DNA of 64,000 nt from Crossiella equi (GTDB lineage Bacteria > Actinomycetota > Actinomycetes > Mycobacteriales > Pseudonocardiaceae), in assembly GCF_017876755.1 (NCBI RefSeq), contig NZ_JAGIOO010000001.1:1426001-1490000 (forward strand), written 5' to 3'. The position numbers and the translations under genes were made by a program. Shown piece after piece: positions 51,131-61,031 of the stretch; position 1 is the first letter of the stretch, and the number at the start of each line of letters is the position of its first letter. Below the pieces are notes generated by a model. The model did no database searches and was not told the DNA's origin. It saw only the letters and a program-made list of their open reading frames with translations.

Positions 51131-52012
51131 ATGAAGTTCGCCGCTCTCCTGGCCGCCGCCGCGCTGCCACTCGTCCTGTCCACCCCGGCCCTGGCCGCAC
51201 CGGCCGACGAGCCCGAGCTGATCACCCAGGCGGTCACCCCGGCCGAGCGGGCCGCCGCCCTCGCGTACTGGACGCCCGAGCGCATGCGCGAGACCGGCAG
51301 CAGGTCCGAGGACCGCGCGGAGCGGGTGGCCACGAAGTGGGACAAGCCCGTGCCCGCCGGGGTGGGCAGGCTGTTCATCCGGCAGGAGTCCAAGCGGGAG
51401 CAGCCCTTCGACACCTGGTGCACCGCCACGGCCGTGCGCAGTGCCAACCGCGACACCCTGGTGACCGCCGCGCACTGCGTCTGGCCCGGCACCGACCGCT
51501 GGGAGCAGCCGATCCTGGCCACCAACCTGGTTTTTGTGCCCGGGTACGAGGCGGGCAAGCCGCCCCGGGCCGCCTTCGCCGCCCGCGCCTCGCTGCTGGC
51601 CAAGAGCTACACCACCAGCAGCGAGCCGGACGTGGCCATGGTCGTGCTGGACCCCGCCGACGGCAAGCACGTCAACGGCACCCGGCGCCTGGACTTCGGC
51701 CGCCAGGGCGACACCCCGGCGCAGGTCTTCGGCTACCCGGGGTCCAAGGCCGGGCTCGGGCAGTCGCTGTTCCGCTGCGACCTGACCGCCACGCCCACCA
51801 GCATCGGCCGGTGGCAGCTGCCCTGCGACATGGCCGGTGGCTCCAGCGGCGGCCCGTGGTTCGCGGGCGGCGAGAACGGCCCGGTCTTCTCGGTGACCAG
51901 CCGCGGCACGGTCGAGCTCGACGAGGAGACCGGTGAGATCTACACCAAGGACCTGGAAGGTGCCTCGCTGCGCGCGGCCAAGCCCCTCTACGAGCGCGCC
52001 GCCAGCCTGTGA
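51131..52012 (+). CDS. Secreted trypsin-like serine protease
   Basis: A 293-aa exported S1-type protease (trypsin-like, V8/glutamyl-like subgroup). It has a signal peptide MKFAALLAAAALPLVLSTPALA and a short pro-region. The catalytic His is in VTAAHCVW, Asp in SEPDVAMVVL and Ser in MAGGSSGGPW; two Cys pairs are visible. The start at 51131 begins the signal peptide; a longer frame overlaps the lectin gene. The substrate is unknown. Confidence 0.88.
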   Translation: MKFAALLAAAALPLVLSTPALAAPADEPELITQAVTPAERAAALAYWTPERMRETGSRSEDRAERVATKWDKPVPAGVGRLFIRQESKREQPFDTWCTATAVRSANRDTLVTAAHCVWPGTDRWEQPILATNLVFVPGYEAGKPPRAAFAARASLLAKSYTTSSEPDVAMVVLDPADGKHVNGTRRLDFGRQGDTPAQVFGYPGSKAGLGQSLFRCDLTATPTSIGRWQLPCDMAGGSSGGPWFAGGENGPVFSVTSRGTVELDEETGEIYTKDLEGASLRAAKPLYERAASL

Positions 52013-52042
52013 GTGTCGGGGCCCCGCCGTACGGTGGGGCCC

Positions 52043-52321
52043 ATGTGCCGGAACATCACGACTCTGCGGGGCCTGGCTCCCTCGGCGACGCCCGAGGAGA
52101 TCGAGGCAGCCGCACGCCAGTACGTCCGCAAGATCAGCGGGGTGGCCTCGCTCAGCGACGCCACCCGGGAGCCGTTCGAGCGCGCGGTGGCCGAGATCGC
52201 CGAGGTCACCGCGCGCCTGCTGGCCGAGCTGCCGGAGCGCCGCACACCCCCGCCCACGGTGCCGCCGCTGCGCCGCCCGGAGGTCCAGGCCCGGCTCGCG
52301 GCCAAGCAGGCCAAGGCCTGA
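52043..52321 (+). CDS. DUF2277 family protein
   Basis: A 92-aa cytosolic helical protein that begins MCRNITTLRGLAPSAT, the hallmark of DUF2277, with ARQYVRKISG in the middle and a Pro-rich then Lys-rich tail. The function is unknown, although it is widespread in actinobacteria. It starts 30 nt after the protease stop and ends at a bidirectional terminator. Confidence 0.88.
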   Translation: MCRNITTLRGLAPSATPEEIEAAARQYVRKISGVASLSDATREPFERAVAEIAEVTARLLAELPERRTPPPTVPPLRRPEVQARLAAKQAKA

Positions 52322-52334
52322 GCTCCGCATGACA

Positions 52335-52367
52335 GCGGCCCGGTCCCCCGCCGGGGAACCGGGCCGC
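52335..52367. terminator. Bidirectional terminator
   Basis: A stem GCGGCCCGGT/ACCGGGCCGC (10 bp) with inner CCCC/GGGG pairing, between the convergent DUF2277 and RND genes. Confidence 0.75.
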
Positions 52368-52380
52368 CGAGCCCAGCACG

Positions 52381-55300
52381 TCACTGCATGGTCGCGAACT
52401 CCTCGTCCGTGGCCCGCCGCTGCTGCCTGCGCTCCTTGGCGTTCTCCACCACGGTGTACAGCGTGGGCACGAGCAGCAGGGTCAGGATCGTCGAGGAGAC
52501 CAGGCCGCCGATCACCACGATCGCCAGCGGCTGGGAGATGAACCCGCCGCCGCCGGTCAGGCCCAGTGCCATCGGCACCAGGGCGAAGATGGTGGCCGCC
52601 GCGGTCATCACGATCGGGCGCAGGCGGTGCCGCCCGCCCTCGATGACCGCCTCCTGCACGCTCAGCCCGTCCCTGCGGTACTGGTTCATCAGGTCGATCA
52701 GCACGATCGCGTTGGTCACCACGATGCCGACCAGCATCAGCATGCCGATCAGGGCGGGCACACCCAGCGCCTTGCCGGTGATGAGCAGCAGGCCGATCGC
52801 GCCGGTGGCCGCGAACGGGATGGAGACCAGCAGGATCAGCGGCTGGATCAGGCTCTGGAACGTGGCCACCATGATCACGAACACGATCGCGATCGCCACC
52901 AGCAGCGCCAGGCCCAGGTCCGAGAAGGCCTTCTGCTGCTCCGCGCTCACACCGCCGATGGTGTAGCTGGCGCCGCCGGGCAGCGACAGACCGTCCAGCT
53001 TGGACCTCAGCTGCGTGGTCAGCTCGCCCAGGTTCTGGCCCACCGGGGTGGCCTTGATGGTCGCGCTGCGCGAGCCGTCGATGCGCTTGATCTGCACCGG
53101 CGCGTCGACCTGCTTGACCTCGGCGACGGTGCTCAGCGGCACCGGGCCGCCCGCGGTCAGCAGCGGGTAGGCCTTGATCTGGTTGATGTTCTGCGGTGCG
53201 ACCCCGCCGGAGAGCTGCACGTCCTGGCGCTTGCCGTCGATGGAGATCTGGCCGACGGTGGCACCGCGGAAGGCCTGCGCGAGCAGCTGGCCCACGGCCT
53301 GGTCGGTCAGGCCGAGCCGTCCGGCCGCCTCGCGGTTGAGGGTGACCTGCACGCGCGGGGCGCTGTCGCCGTAGTCGTTGGCCACGTCGGTGAGGCCGTT
53401 GATGCCCTGCACCGCCTCGGTGACCTGCTGGCTGGCCGTGCGCAGCGCGGTGGCGTCACCGGCCTGCACGTTGACCTCCAGGCTGGTGTTGCCCAGCCCG
53501 CCACCGCCGCCGCCACCCGCGCCGACGGTGACCTCACCCGCGTCGGCGAGGTCCTTGGTGCGCTCGCGCAGCTTGGCCTCCACCGCCGGGGTGTCGGTGC
53601 CGTCCTTGAGCGTGACGGAGAAGCTCGCGGTGTTCGCACCGCCGCCGCCCCCGCCGAACGCGGCGAAGCCGCCCGCCGAGCCGATGTTGACCTGGTAGGT
53701 CTGGACCTCGCTGGTGTCCTTGAGGATGTCCTCGACCTTCTGCGCGGCCCTGTCGGTGGCGTCCAGGCTGGTGCCGATGGGCAGCTTCTGCTGGAGCGCG
53801 ATGGTGTTCTGGCCGGAGGAGTCCAGGAAGTTGGTCTGCAGCTGCGGCACCAGCGCTAGCGTGCCGCCGAAGACCAGCAGCGCGGCGATGACGGTGAGCC
53901 AGCGGCGGCGGGTGACCCAGCGCAGGACCGGCACGTACATCCGCTGCATGAGGCCGCGGCGTTCCTTCTCCACCTGCGCCCGCAGCACCTCGCGGGCCTC
54001 TTCCTCGTCCTCGGGCAGCACGCTGGGCTTGAGGAACCAGTACGCCAGCACCGGGATGATCGTCAGCGACACCAGCAGCGAGGCCAGCAGCGCCACGGTG
54101 ACGGTGAGCGCGAACGGGGTGAACAGCTCGCCGACCATGCCGCCGGTGAAGGCGATCGGCAGGAACACCGCGACCGTGGTGAGCGTGGAGGAGGTGACCG
54201 CGCCCGCGACCTCCCGCACGCCGTCGATCACCGCCTCGTGCTTGTCCTCGCCGTAGCCGAGATGGCGTTTGATGTTCTCCAGCACCACGATCGAGTCGTC
54301 CACCACCCGGCCGACGGCGATGGTGAGCGCGCCCAGGGTGAGCATGTTCAGCGACAGGTCGCCGGTCCACAGCACGATCAGCGCGATCACCAGGGACAGC
54401 GGGATGGAGACCGCGGTGACCAGGGTGGAGCGGATGGAGAACAGGAAGATCAGGATCACGATGACGGCGAAGCCGAGGCCGAGCGCGCCCTCGGTGGTCA
54501 GGCCCTCGACCGACTTCTCCACGAACGGCGCCTGGTCGAAGACCACGTCCAGCTTGGCGTTGTCGCCGACGGACTTGGCCAGCTCGTCGAGCTTGCCGCG
54601 GACGGCGTGGGAGACGTCGACGGCGTTGCCGTCCGGGGCCAGGGTCACCGAGATGCCCAGGCTCTCCTTGCCGTTGGTGCGGGTCAGCGAGGTGGCCGCC
54701 GCCTCGCCCTCGGTGATGGTGGCGACGTCGCCGAGCTTGGCCGGGCGCGCGGCGCGGTTGGCCGCCCCGCCACCAGCGGCGCTCGGGGTGAGGTAGAGGT
54801 TCTTCAGGTCGTTGAGCGAGGTCAGCTGGGCGCCGACCTGCACGGACAGCGAGCGGTCGCCGTCGGTGATGGAGCCAGCGGGCAGGGAGATGCCGTTGGC
54901 GCGCAGGGCCTCGGCCACCGAGGTGGGCGCGAGCCCGGCGGCGGCGAGCTTGGCCTGGTCGGGCACGATCGTGACCAGCTGCTTGCGGGCACCGGTGACG
55001 GAGGCCTCGCGCACACCGGTCAGGCGCTGGAGCTCGGGCACCACGGAGCGGTCGAGCTTCTGCGCGAGGTCCTTGAGGTCGCCGTCGTCGGAGGCGGCCA
55101 GCACCACGGCGGGCAGCGCGTCGGTGGAGCCGACGACGACGTCCGGCTCGACGTCCTGCGGCAGCTGCTTGGCGATGCGGTTGAGCGCCTGCTGGATGTC
55201 GTTGACCGCGTCGCCGACCACCGTGCCGTACTGGAACTGCACCTGGACGGTCGAGGACCCCTCACGCGAGGTGGAGGTGACCTTCTCGACGCCGCTGATG

Positions 55301-55521
55301 CCGCGGACCGCGTTCTCGATGGGGATGCTCACCTGGTCTTCGACCAGCTCCGGGGACGAGCCCGGGTAGGCGGCGACCACCGCGGCGGCGGGGAACTCCA
55401 GCGAGGGCAGCAGCTCCTGTTTCAGGGACGGGATGGCGAACGCCCCGAATGCTGCCGCTACCACCGCGATCAACGCGATCAGCGCCCGGTTGGCGAGGCT
55501 CAGCCTGGCCAGCGAAGTCAT
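52381..55521 (-). CDS. RND-family efflux transporter permease
   Basis: A 1046-aa inner-membrane pump of the AcrB/HAE1 type, with about 12 helices. It has two large extracytoplasmic loops, the first (about 35-335) with PGSSPELVEDQV, the second with a Gly-rich insert near 640. The helix-4 motif GRVVDDSIVVLENI carries the proton-relay Asp pair. GGAG lies 8 nt before the ATG. No membrane-fusion or outer-membrane partner is adjacent, as usual in Gram-positive bacteria. It is divergent from a MarR regulator that probably represses it. Confidence 0.93.
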   Translation of the reverse strand: MTSLARLSLANRALIALIAVVAAAFGAFAIPSLKQELLPSLEFPAAAVVAAYPGSSPELVEDQVSIPIENAVRGISGVEKVTSTSREGSSTVQVQFQYGTVVGDAVNDIQQALNRIAKQLPQDVEPDVVVGSTDALPAVVLAASDDGDLKDLAQKLDRSVVPELQRLTGVREASVTGARKQLVTIVPDQAKLAAAGLAPTSVAEALRANGISLPAGSITDGDRSLSVQVGAQLTSLNDLKNLYLTPSAAGGGAANRAARPAKLGDVATITEGEAAATSLTRTNGKESLGISVTLAPDGNAVDVSHAVRGKLDELAKSVGDNAKLDVVFDQAPFVEKSVEGLTTEGALGLGFAVIVILIFLFSIRSTLVTAVSIPLSLVIALIVLWTGDLSLNMLTLGALTIAVGRVVDDSIVVLENIKRHLGYGEDKHEAVIDGVREVAGAVTSSTLTTVAVFLPIAFTGGMVGELFTPFALTVTVALLASLLVSLTIIPVLAYWFLKPSVLPEDEEEAREVLRAQVEKERRGLMQRMYVPVLRWVTRRRWLTVIAALLVFGGTLALVPQLQTNFLDSSGQNTIALQQKLPIGTSLDATDRAAQKVEDILKDTSEVQTYQVNIGSAGGFAAFGGGGGGANTASFSVTLKDGTDTPAVEAKLRERTKDLADAGEVTVGAGGGGGGGLGNTSLEVNVQAGDATALRTASQQVTEAVQGINGLTDVANDYGDSAPRVQVTLNREAAGRLGLTDQAVGQLLAQAFRGATVGQISIDGKRQDVQLSGGVAPQNINQIKAYPLLTAGGPVPLSTVAEVKQVDAPVQIKRIDGSRSATIKATPVGQNLGELTTQLRSKLDGLSLPGGASYTIGGVSAEQQKAFSDLGLALLVAIAIVFVIMVATFQSLIQPLILLVSIPFAATGAIGLLLITGKALGVPALIGMLMLVGIVVTNAIVLIDLMNQYRRDGLSVQEAVIEGGRHRLRPIVMTAAATIFALVPMALGLTGGGGFISQPLAIVVIGGLVSSTILTLLLVPTLYTVVENAKERRQQRRATDEEFATMQ

Positions 55522-55644
55522 GCTCGTCTCCAGGGGTCAGTTATTCTGCCTGATGCTAATAGTCTGCCTCACCCGAAGAGACTACCCGCGCTAAGGTCCC
55601 GTACCCGGAACGTGAACGTTGCATGCACAGCCCGAGGAGCAGAG

Positions 55645-56121
55645 TTGCCGGAGGAGTTGCCAGCAGACCGGGACGGGGTCATCGACGCGCTGATGGCGGC
55701 CCAGGGCCAGCTGCGGGCGCTGGCGGCCTCCGACCGTGACAACCCGCTGTTCTCGGTCAACCTCACCATGCAGCAGCTGCGCCTGTTGCTCGTGGTCACC
55801 ATGCAGGGCCCCCGCTCGAGCCAGGAGCTGACCCAGGACCTCAAGGTCAGCCCGGCCACCATGACCGGCCTGGTGGACCGGCTGGTGGCACACGGTTACG
55901 TCCGCCGACGTGAGGATCCCAACGACCGGCGCATCCGTCGCATCGAACCCACGAAAGAGGGACAAACCCTGATCGAACAGCTGGACGCCCAGGGCACGGC
56001 GAACTTCCGCCGCCTCCTGGACCGGCTGGACGATGAGGACCTGGCTGCCCTGGCAAGAGTCATCACCAGGCTGGTCACTCTGGCCCGCGAGGAGCGAGGA
56101 GCCCCCGGTGAACCTTCCTGA
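55645..56121 (+). CDS. MarR-family regulator
   Basis: A 158-aa regulator with a winged-helix core (SSQELTQDLKVSPATMTGLV, then DRLVAHGYVRRREDPNDRR) and flanking dimer helices. TTG at 55645 is chosen because GAGGAG lies 5 nt upstream; GTG at 55612 would add 11 residues. It is divergent from the RND pump and likely its local repressor, released by toxic compounds. The 123-bp gap has an AT-rich patch (55541-55561) that is a possible operator. The end overlaps the next gene by 14 nt. Confidence 0.88.
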   Translation: MPEELPADRDGVIDALMAAQGQLRALAASDRDNPLFSVNLTMQQLRLLLVVTMQGPRSSQELTQDLKVSPATMTGLVDRLVAHGYVRRREDPNDRRIRRIEPTKEGQTLIEQLDAQGTANFRRLLDRLDDEDLAALARVITRLVTLAREERGAPGEPS

Positions 56122-56737
56122 GCAGCTCTACCTGCTGGCCTGCGACGTCGAACGCGGGCGGGTCCCGGAGCGGGGCAAGCTCGGGCGGGTGCTGCGCGCG
56201 GCCGCCCTGACCGACCTGGTGCTGCGCGGCAGCCTCACCGATGACCACGGCCGCCCCTCGGTGCGCGGGGTGAAGCCGACCGGCGACCAGCTGCTGGACG
56301 GGCTGTGCGCCGAGATCAGCCGGGACAAGCCGCGCAAGTGGCAGGCCTGGGTGCAGCGCCGCCCCGGCCCGGCGCTGCGCGAGGTGCAGTCCGGCCTGGA
56401 ACGGGCCGGGGCGATCACGGTGCGCAGCCGCCGGGTGCTCGGCATCTTCCCCGGCACCGCGGTGACGGTGCACGACCCGGTGGCGCGGGAGGTGCTGCGG
56501 ACCCGGGTGCGCGCGGCGGTCCAGGAGGACGGCGCGCTGCCCCCGGCGGAAGCGGCCCTGGCCGCGCTGGCCGCGACCGGCGAGCTGAGGACCGTGCTGA
56601 CCGGCAGGGAACGCCGGGCCCGCAAGCAGCGGATCAGGGACCTGGCGGAGGTGGCCGGACCGGCGGGCCCCGCACTGCGCAAAGCGATCGAGGCGCTCAA
56701 GGCCGCGCACGCCGCCGCCCACTCCGGCGGCGAGTGA
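56108..56737 (+). CDS. GPP34/GOLPH3-family protein
   Basis: A 209-aa protein of the GPP34 family (LPEQLYLLACD at the start, then LVLRGSLTDDHGRP and later LGIFPGTAVTVHD). In eukaryotes GOLPH3 binds phosphoinositide; bacterial members are common in actinomycetes but lack a proven role. The GTG start overlaps the MarR gene and has GAGGAG upstream, so it is co-transcribed. Confidence 0.87.
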   Translation: MNLPEQLYLLACDVERGRVPERGKLGRVLRAAALTDLVLRGSLTDDHGRPSVRGVKPTGDQLLDGLCAEISRDKPRKWQAWVQRRPGPALREVQSGLERAGAITVRSRRVLGIFPGTAVTVHDPVAREVLRTRVRAAVQEDGALPPAEAALAALAATGELRTVLTGRERRARKQRIRDLAEVAGPAGPALRKAIEALKAAHAAAHSGGE

Positions 56738-56838
56738 TCCGTCACCCCGGTCCGGTGTTCCTGATGCCACCGGCGGAAGTCCCCGGCCCAACCGACCGGA
56801 CTTGACCTTGTGGTAACTGGAAGGCCCACCCTCGAACC

Positions 56839-57672
56839 ATGATTCCCATCAGCGAGTTCAGCCACCTCTGCCACCTCTCGCCGCAGACGTTGCGCTACTA
56901 CCACGCCGAGGGCCTGCTCGTGCCCAACGAGGTCGACGAGCAGACCGGCTACCGCTCCTACACCTTCGACCAGGTCGAACAGGCCATGCTCGTCACCGTG
57001 CTGCGCGGCACCGGGATGAGCGTGAAGGCCGTTCGCGCCGCGCTCGACGAGCCGGACACCGCGCGCGAGCTGCTCCGGCAGCACACCGAGGAGGTGCGTC
57101 GGCAGCGCGAGGCCCAGGACCACGCGATCAGCGACGCGCAGGCGCTGCTGGCGGTGTGGCCCGATCCGGTGCGGCGGCACGTACCCGCCATGACCGTGGT
57201 GTCCGGGGTGGTGCCCGGGCCGTCGGAGTGGCAGGGGCAGTACGACTGGGCGGAGGCCGATGCCGCCCTGGGCACGGCCGTTGAGGAGGTGGTGCGGGCG
57301 GTGCGGGCCGCGGGTGGCGAGGTGGCCGGGGCGCCGTGGCGGACCCCGGCGCTGGAGACGCGCGGCCAGCGCCAGGGCAACCTCACCACCGACGGGCCGC
57401 ACTGGCTGGTCAAGGTCCCGGTCACGACGGCGGACCTGCGGCTGCCCGGGGAGCTGGAGGTGCAGGAGTTCCCGGCCCGGGACGAGCTGGCCGTGTTCAT
57501 CCCCGGGCGCAGCTCCATGGCCAAGTACGGCACCGCGCTCGCCCGGCTGCTCGCCTTCCCGCTCACCGACGCCTACCCGGACGTCGCCCGGGTGCGCCAG
57601 GTCCTGCTCGCCGACGGGCTGGAGACCGCCGTGACGGTGTACCCGATGGACGAGCAGGACCTGGCTGGCTGA
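56839..57672 (+). CDS. MerR-family regulator with GyrI-like effector domain
   Basis: A 277-aa regulator. The N-terminal MerR HTH (residues 1-70: FSHLCHLSPQTLRYYHAEGLL) is followed by a helical linker and a C-terminal GyrI-like small-molecule-binding domain (about 120-277) as in BmrR/TipA-type multidrug sensors. The target gene is not obvious; autoregulation is likely. It converges on tex. Confidence 0.88.
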   Translation: MIPISEFSHLCHLSPQTLRYYHAEGLLVPNEVDEQTGYRSYTFDQVEQAMLVTVLRGTGMSVKAVRAALDEPDTARELLRQHTEEVRRQREAQDHAISDAQALLAVWPDPVRRHVPAMTVVSGVVPGPSEWQGQYDWAEADAALGTAVEEVVRAVRAAGGEVAGAPWRTPALETRGQRQGNLTTDGPHWLVKVPVTTADLRLPGELEVQEFPARDELAVFIPGRSSMAKYGTALARLLAFPLTDAYPDVARVRQVLLADGLETAVTVYPMDEQDLAG

Positions 57673-57682
57673 CCGGTCCGGG

Positions 57683-60070
57683 TCAGCGGCCGAGGCCCTT
57701 GTCCAGGCCCGCGCGGCGCAGGGCGTCGGCCATCGCGCCGCCCAGGCCGCCGCCACCCCCGGAGTCGCGGCGCTGACCGGCGCCGCCTCGCTGGCCGCCA
57801 GCGCGCTGGCCGCCGCCACCGCCGCCGCGGTTCCCCTGCGGACGCCCCCCGCCCCCACGCGAGTCCCGGTCCCGCGGCGCACCGCGCTCCGGCTCGTCCT
57901 CCAGTCGCAGTGTCAGCGAGATCCGCTTGCGCGCCGCGTCCACCTCAAGCACCTTCACCCGCACGATGTCCCCGGACTTCACCACGTCGCGCGGGTCCTT
58001 GACAAACGTGCGCGACATCGCCGAGACGTGCACCAGGCCGTCCTGGTGCACGCCGATGTCGACGAACGCGCCGAAGGCGGCCACGTTGGTGACCTGGCCT
58101 TCCAGCACCATGCCCGGCTGGAGGTCGGCGATCTTCTCCACGCCCTCCTTGAACACCGCGGTCTGGAACGCCGGGCGCGGGTCGCGGCCCGGCTTGTCCA
58201 GCTCCTTCAGGATGTCGGTGACCGTGGGCAGACCGACCGTCTCGTCGACGAACTCCTGCGGGCGCAGGGCGGTGAGCACCTTGGTGTTGCCGATGAGCTC
58301 CTTGAGCTCGACCTTGGCCGAGGTCAGGATGCGGCGGACCACCGGGTAGGACTCCGGGTGCACGCTGGAGGAGTCCAGGGGGTCGTCGCCGTCCGGGATG
58401 CGGAGGAAGCCCGCGCACTGCTCAAAGGCCTTCGGCCCCAGGCGGGCGACCTTCTTCAGTTCGTTGCGGGTGCGGAAGGGGCCGTTCTCGTCGCGGTGCA
58501 GCACGATGTTCTCGGCCAGGCCCTCGCCGATGCCCGAGACGCGCGTCAGCAGCGGCGCGGAGGCCGTGTTGACGTCCACGCCCACCGCGTTCACGCAGTC
58601 CTCGACCACCGCGTCCAGGGAACGGGAGAGCTTCACCTCGGAGAGGTCGTGCTGGTACTGGCCCACGCCGATCGACTTGGGGTCGATCTTGACCAGCTCG
58701 GCCAGGGGGTCCTGGAGGCGGCGGGCGATGCTCACCGCGCCGCGGATGGAGACGTCCAGGTCCGGGAGCTCGGCCGAGGCGTAGGCAGAGGCGGAGTAGA
58801 CCGAGGCGCCCGCTTCGCTGACCGTGGTCTTGGTCAGTTTGAGCTGCGGGAACTGCTTGATGAGGTCTGCTGCCAGCTTGTCCGTCTCGCGGGAGGCGGT
58901 GCCGTTGCCGATCGCGATCAGTTCGACCTTGTGCTTGTCGGCCAGGCGCGCCAGCACGGCCAGGGACTCGTCCCAGCGCTGCTGCGGCACGTGCGGGTAG
59001 ATCGTGGCGTGTTCGACGACCTTGCCCGTCGCGTCGACCACCGCGACCTTCACGCCGGTGCGGAAGCCCGGGTCCAGGCCCATCGTGGCGCGGGTGCCCG
59101 CCGGGGCCGCCAGCAACAGGTCGCGGAGGTTGGCCGCGAAGACGCGCACCGCCTCGTCCTCGGCGGCCTGGCGCAGGCGCATGCGCAGGTCGATGCCCAG
59201 GTGCACGAGGATCTTGGTGCGCCAGGCCCAGCGGACGGTGTCGGTGAGCCACTTGTCCGCCGGGCGGCCGCGGTCGTCGATGCCGAAGCGGCCCGCGATG
59301 GCCACCTCGAAGCGGCTGGGACCCGCCGGGGCGTCCTCGGCCAGCTCCTCCGGCTCCAGGGTGAGGTCGAGGACCTCCTCCTTCTCGCCGCGGAACATGG
59401 CCAGGATGCGGTGCGAGGGCAGCTTGGTGAACGGCTCGGCGAAGTCGAAGTAGTCGGCGAACTTGGCGCCGTCGGTGTCCTTGCCGTCCCGGACCTTGGC
59501 CACCAGGCGGCCCCGGGTCCACATCTCCTCGCGCAGCGAACCGATCAGGTCGGCGTCCTCGCCGAAGCGCTCGACCAGGATCGCGCGCGCCCCGTCCAGG
59601 GCGGCCTGCGCGTCCGCGACGCCCTTGTCCGCGTCGACGAACACGGCCGCGGCGGCCTTGGGGTCGGTCTCCGGGTTGTCCAGCAGACCGTCCGCGAGGG
59701 GCTCCAGGCCCGCCTCCCGGGCGATCTGGGCCTTGGTGCGGCGCTTCGGCTTGTACGGGAGGTAGATGTCCTCGAGCCGGGCCTTGGAGTCGGCGGCCAG
59801 GATCTGGGCTTCCAGGGCGTCGTCGAGCTTGCCCTGGCCGCGCACGGACTCCAGCACCGCGGCGCGGCGCTCCTCCAGCTCCCGGAGGTAGCGCAGTCGC
59901 TCCTCGAGCGTGCGCAGCTGCGCGTCGTCGAGGGTGCCGGTCACCTCCTTGCGGTACCGGGCGATGAACGGCACGGTGGCCCCGCCGTCGAGCAGCTCGA
60001 CCGCCGACCGCACCTGTCCTTCTCGTACGCCGAGCTCCTCGGCGATCCGCTGATGAATCGAGGTCGTCAC
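57683..60070 (-). CDS. tex: Tex-family RNA-binding transcription accessory protein
   Basis: A 795-aa cytosolic protein. Domains in order: Tex N-terminal helical part ([19 protein letters not shown]), YqgF-like RNase-H fold (about 325-450: [17 protein letters not shown] type motif), helix-hairpin-helix ([18 protein letters not shown], about 500) and an S1 RNA-binding domain (about 655-725: [20 protein letters not shown]). A Gly/Arg-rich tail follows. The start is GTG. It is a conserved housekeeping protein involved in transcription and RNA fitness. Confidence 0.95.
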   Translation of the reverse strand: MTTSIHQRIAEELGVREGQVRSAVELLDGGATVPFIARYRKEVTGTLDDAQLRTLEERLRYLRELEERRAAVLESVRGQGKLDDALEAQILAADSKARLEDIYLPYKPKRRTKAQIAREAGLEPLADGLLDNPETDPKAAAAVFVDADKGVADAQAALDGARAILVERFGEDADLIGSLREEMWTRGRLVAKVRDGKDTDGAKFADYFDFAEPFTKLPSHRILAMFRGEKEEVLDLTLEPEELAEDAPAGPSRFEVAIAGRFGIDDRGRPADKWLTDTVRWAWRTKILVHLGIDLRMRLRQAAEDEAVRVFAANLRDLLLAAPAGTRATMGLDPGFRTGVKVAVVDATGKVVEHATIYPHVPQQRWDESLAVLARLADKHKVELIAIGNGTASRETDKLAADLIKQFPQLKLTKTTVSEAGASVYSASAYASAELPDLDVSIRGAVSIARRLQDPLAELVKIDPKSIGVGQYQHDLSEVKLSRSLDAVVEDCVNAVGVDVNTASAPLLTRVSGIGEGLAENIVLHRDENGPFRTRNELKKVARLGPKAFEQCAGFLRIPDGDDPLDSSSVHPESYPVVRRILTSAKVELKELIGNTKVLTALRPQEFVDETVGLPTVTDILKELDKPGRDPRPAFQTAVFKEGVEKIADLQPGMVLEGQVTNVAAFGAFVDIGVHQDGLVHVSAMSRTFVKDPRDVVKSGDIVRVKVLEVDAARKRISLTLRLEDEPERGAPRDRDSRGGGGRPQGNRGGGGGGQRAGGQRGGAGQRRDSGGGGGLGGAMADALRRAGLDKGLGR

Positions 60071-60124
60071 GGGGACAGCCTGCCCGACGACGGATCCGGG
60101 CGGGACAACTACCCCCCGTGACGC

Positions 60125-60943
60125 CTACTCGAGAACCTCGCCAACGCGCCAGTAACCGGAGAAGAACACGCGCTTGCGATCCACCCCCAGGCCCTGCACC
60201 AAGTGCCGCCGCAGCCGTTTGACCAGGCCGCTCTCCCCCGCCAGCCACGCGTACGGCACCCCCTCGGGCAGCGGCGCGGCGGTCACCGCGGGCAGCAGCG
60301 CCTCGCCAGCCCGCTGGCCGGGTTGCCTGGGCAGCCAGTGCACCTCCACCTCACCGAGGCTGCGCACCTCCCGCGCGTCGGCGGCCTCGGGCAGCTCGGC
60401 GTAGACCACCGCGCGCTCACCCGGCCCCAGTGCGTCCACAATGGACATCATCGCGGGCAGCGCGGTCTCGTCACCGCACAGCAGGTAGTAGTCGGTGCCC
60501 TCGGGTGGGCAGAACTCGTTGCCCAGCACCGGGAAGTGGCGGGCGTCCGGGCCGCAGATGGCCACCGGGTCCCCCACCTCCGCGCGCAGCGCCCAGTAGG
60601 AGGCGGGCCCGGTGTCGCCGTGCAGCACGAACTCGACGTCGACCTCGCGCCGCTCCGGGTCGAAGCGGCGGATCGTGTAGGTGCGCATCGGCGGGCGCAC
60701 CGCCGGGTCCATCTCCAGGTAGGCCTGGTACCAGTCGCCACCGGCGGGCAGCACGAAGTCGGCGCGCTCCGGCCGGGGGAAGAAGATCTTGCAGCGCTGG
60801 TCGTTGCCGCCGGTGGCGAACCCGGTCAGCGCGGGTCCGGTGAAGGTGAACAGCCGCACGCTGGGGGTCAGCTGCCTGATCCGGCGGACGGTCACCTCGA
60901 AGATCGTGTACGGGCGGACCGCCGGAGACGCTTCGGTGCTCAC
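60125..60943 (-). CDS. Siderophore-interacting protein (FAD ferric-siderophore reductase)
   Basis: A 272-aa SIP-family flavin reductase that releases iron from siderophores in the cytosol. FAD is bound by MRTYTIRRFD (about 90-99), the NAD(P)H side has YYLLCGDETALPAM, and the C terminus ends FFSGYWRVGE. GTG at 60943 is taken; GTG at 60958 would add five residues. A near-perfect iron box lies just upstream, so the gene is probably repressed when iron is plentiful. Confidence 0.92.
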   Translation of the reverse strand: MSTEASPAVRPYTIFEVTVRRIRQLTPSVRLFTFTGPALTGFATGGNDQRCKIFFPRPERADFVLPAGGDWYQAYLEMDPAVRPPMRTYTIRRFDPERREVDVEFVLHGDTGPASYWALRAEVGDPVAICGPDARHFPVLGNEFCPPEGTDYYLLCGDETALPAMMSIVDALGPGERAVVYAELPEAADAREVRSLGEVEVHWLPRQPGQRAGEALLPAVTAAPLPEGVPYAWLAGESGLVKRLRRHLVQGLGVDRKRVFFSGYWRVGEVLE

Positions 60944-60959
60944 ACAACCCCCACTCACG

Positions 60960-60978
60960 CTTGGTTAGCCTAACCTTA
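60960..60978. promoter_or_regulatory. IdeR/DmdR iron box
   Basis: On the minus strand, TAAGGTTAGGCTAACCAAG, matching the consensus TTAGGTTAGSCTAACCTAA at 16 of 19 positions. It lies immediately upstream of the siderophore-interacting gene and opposite the start of the membrane-protein gene. Confidence 0.85.
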
Positions 60979-61031
60979 CCAAGATCACCTGTTTGAGGGC
61001 ACCCACGGGAGAATCCGTAGAATTCGATGAC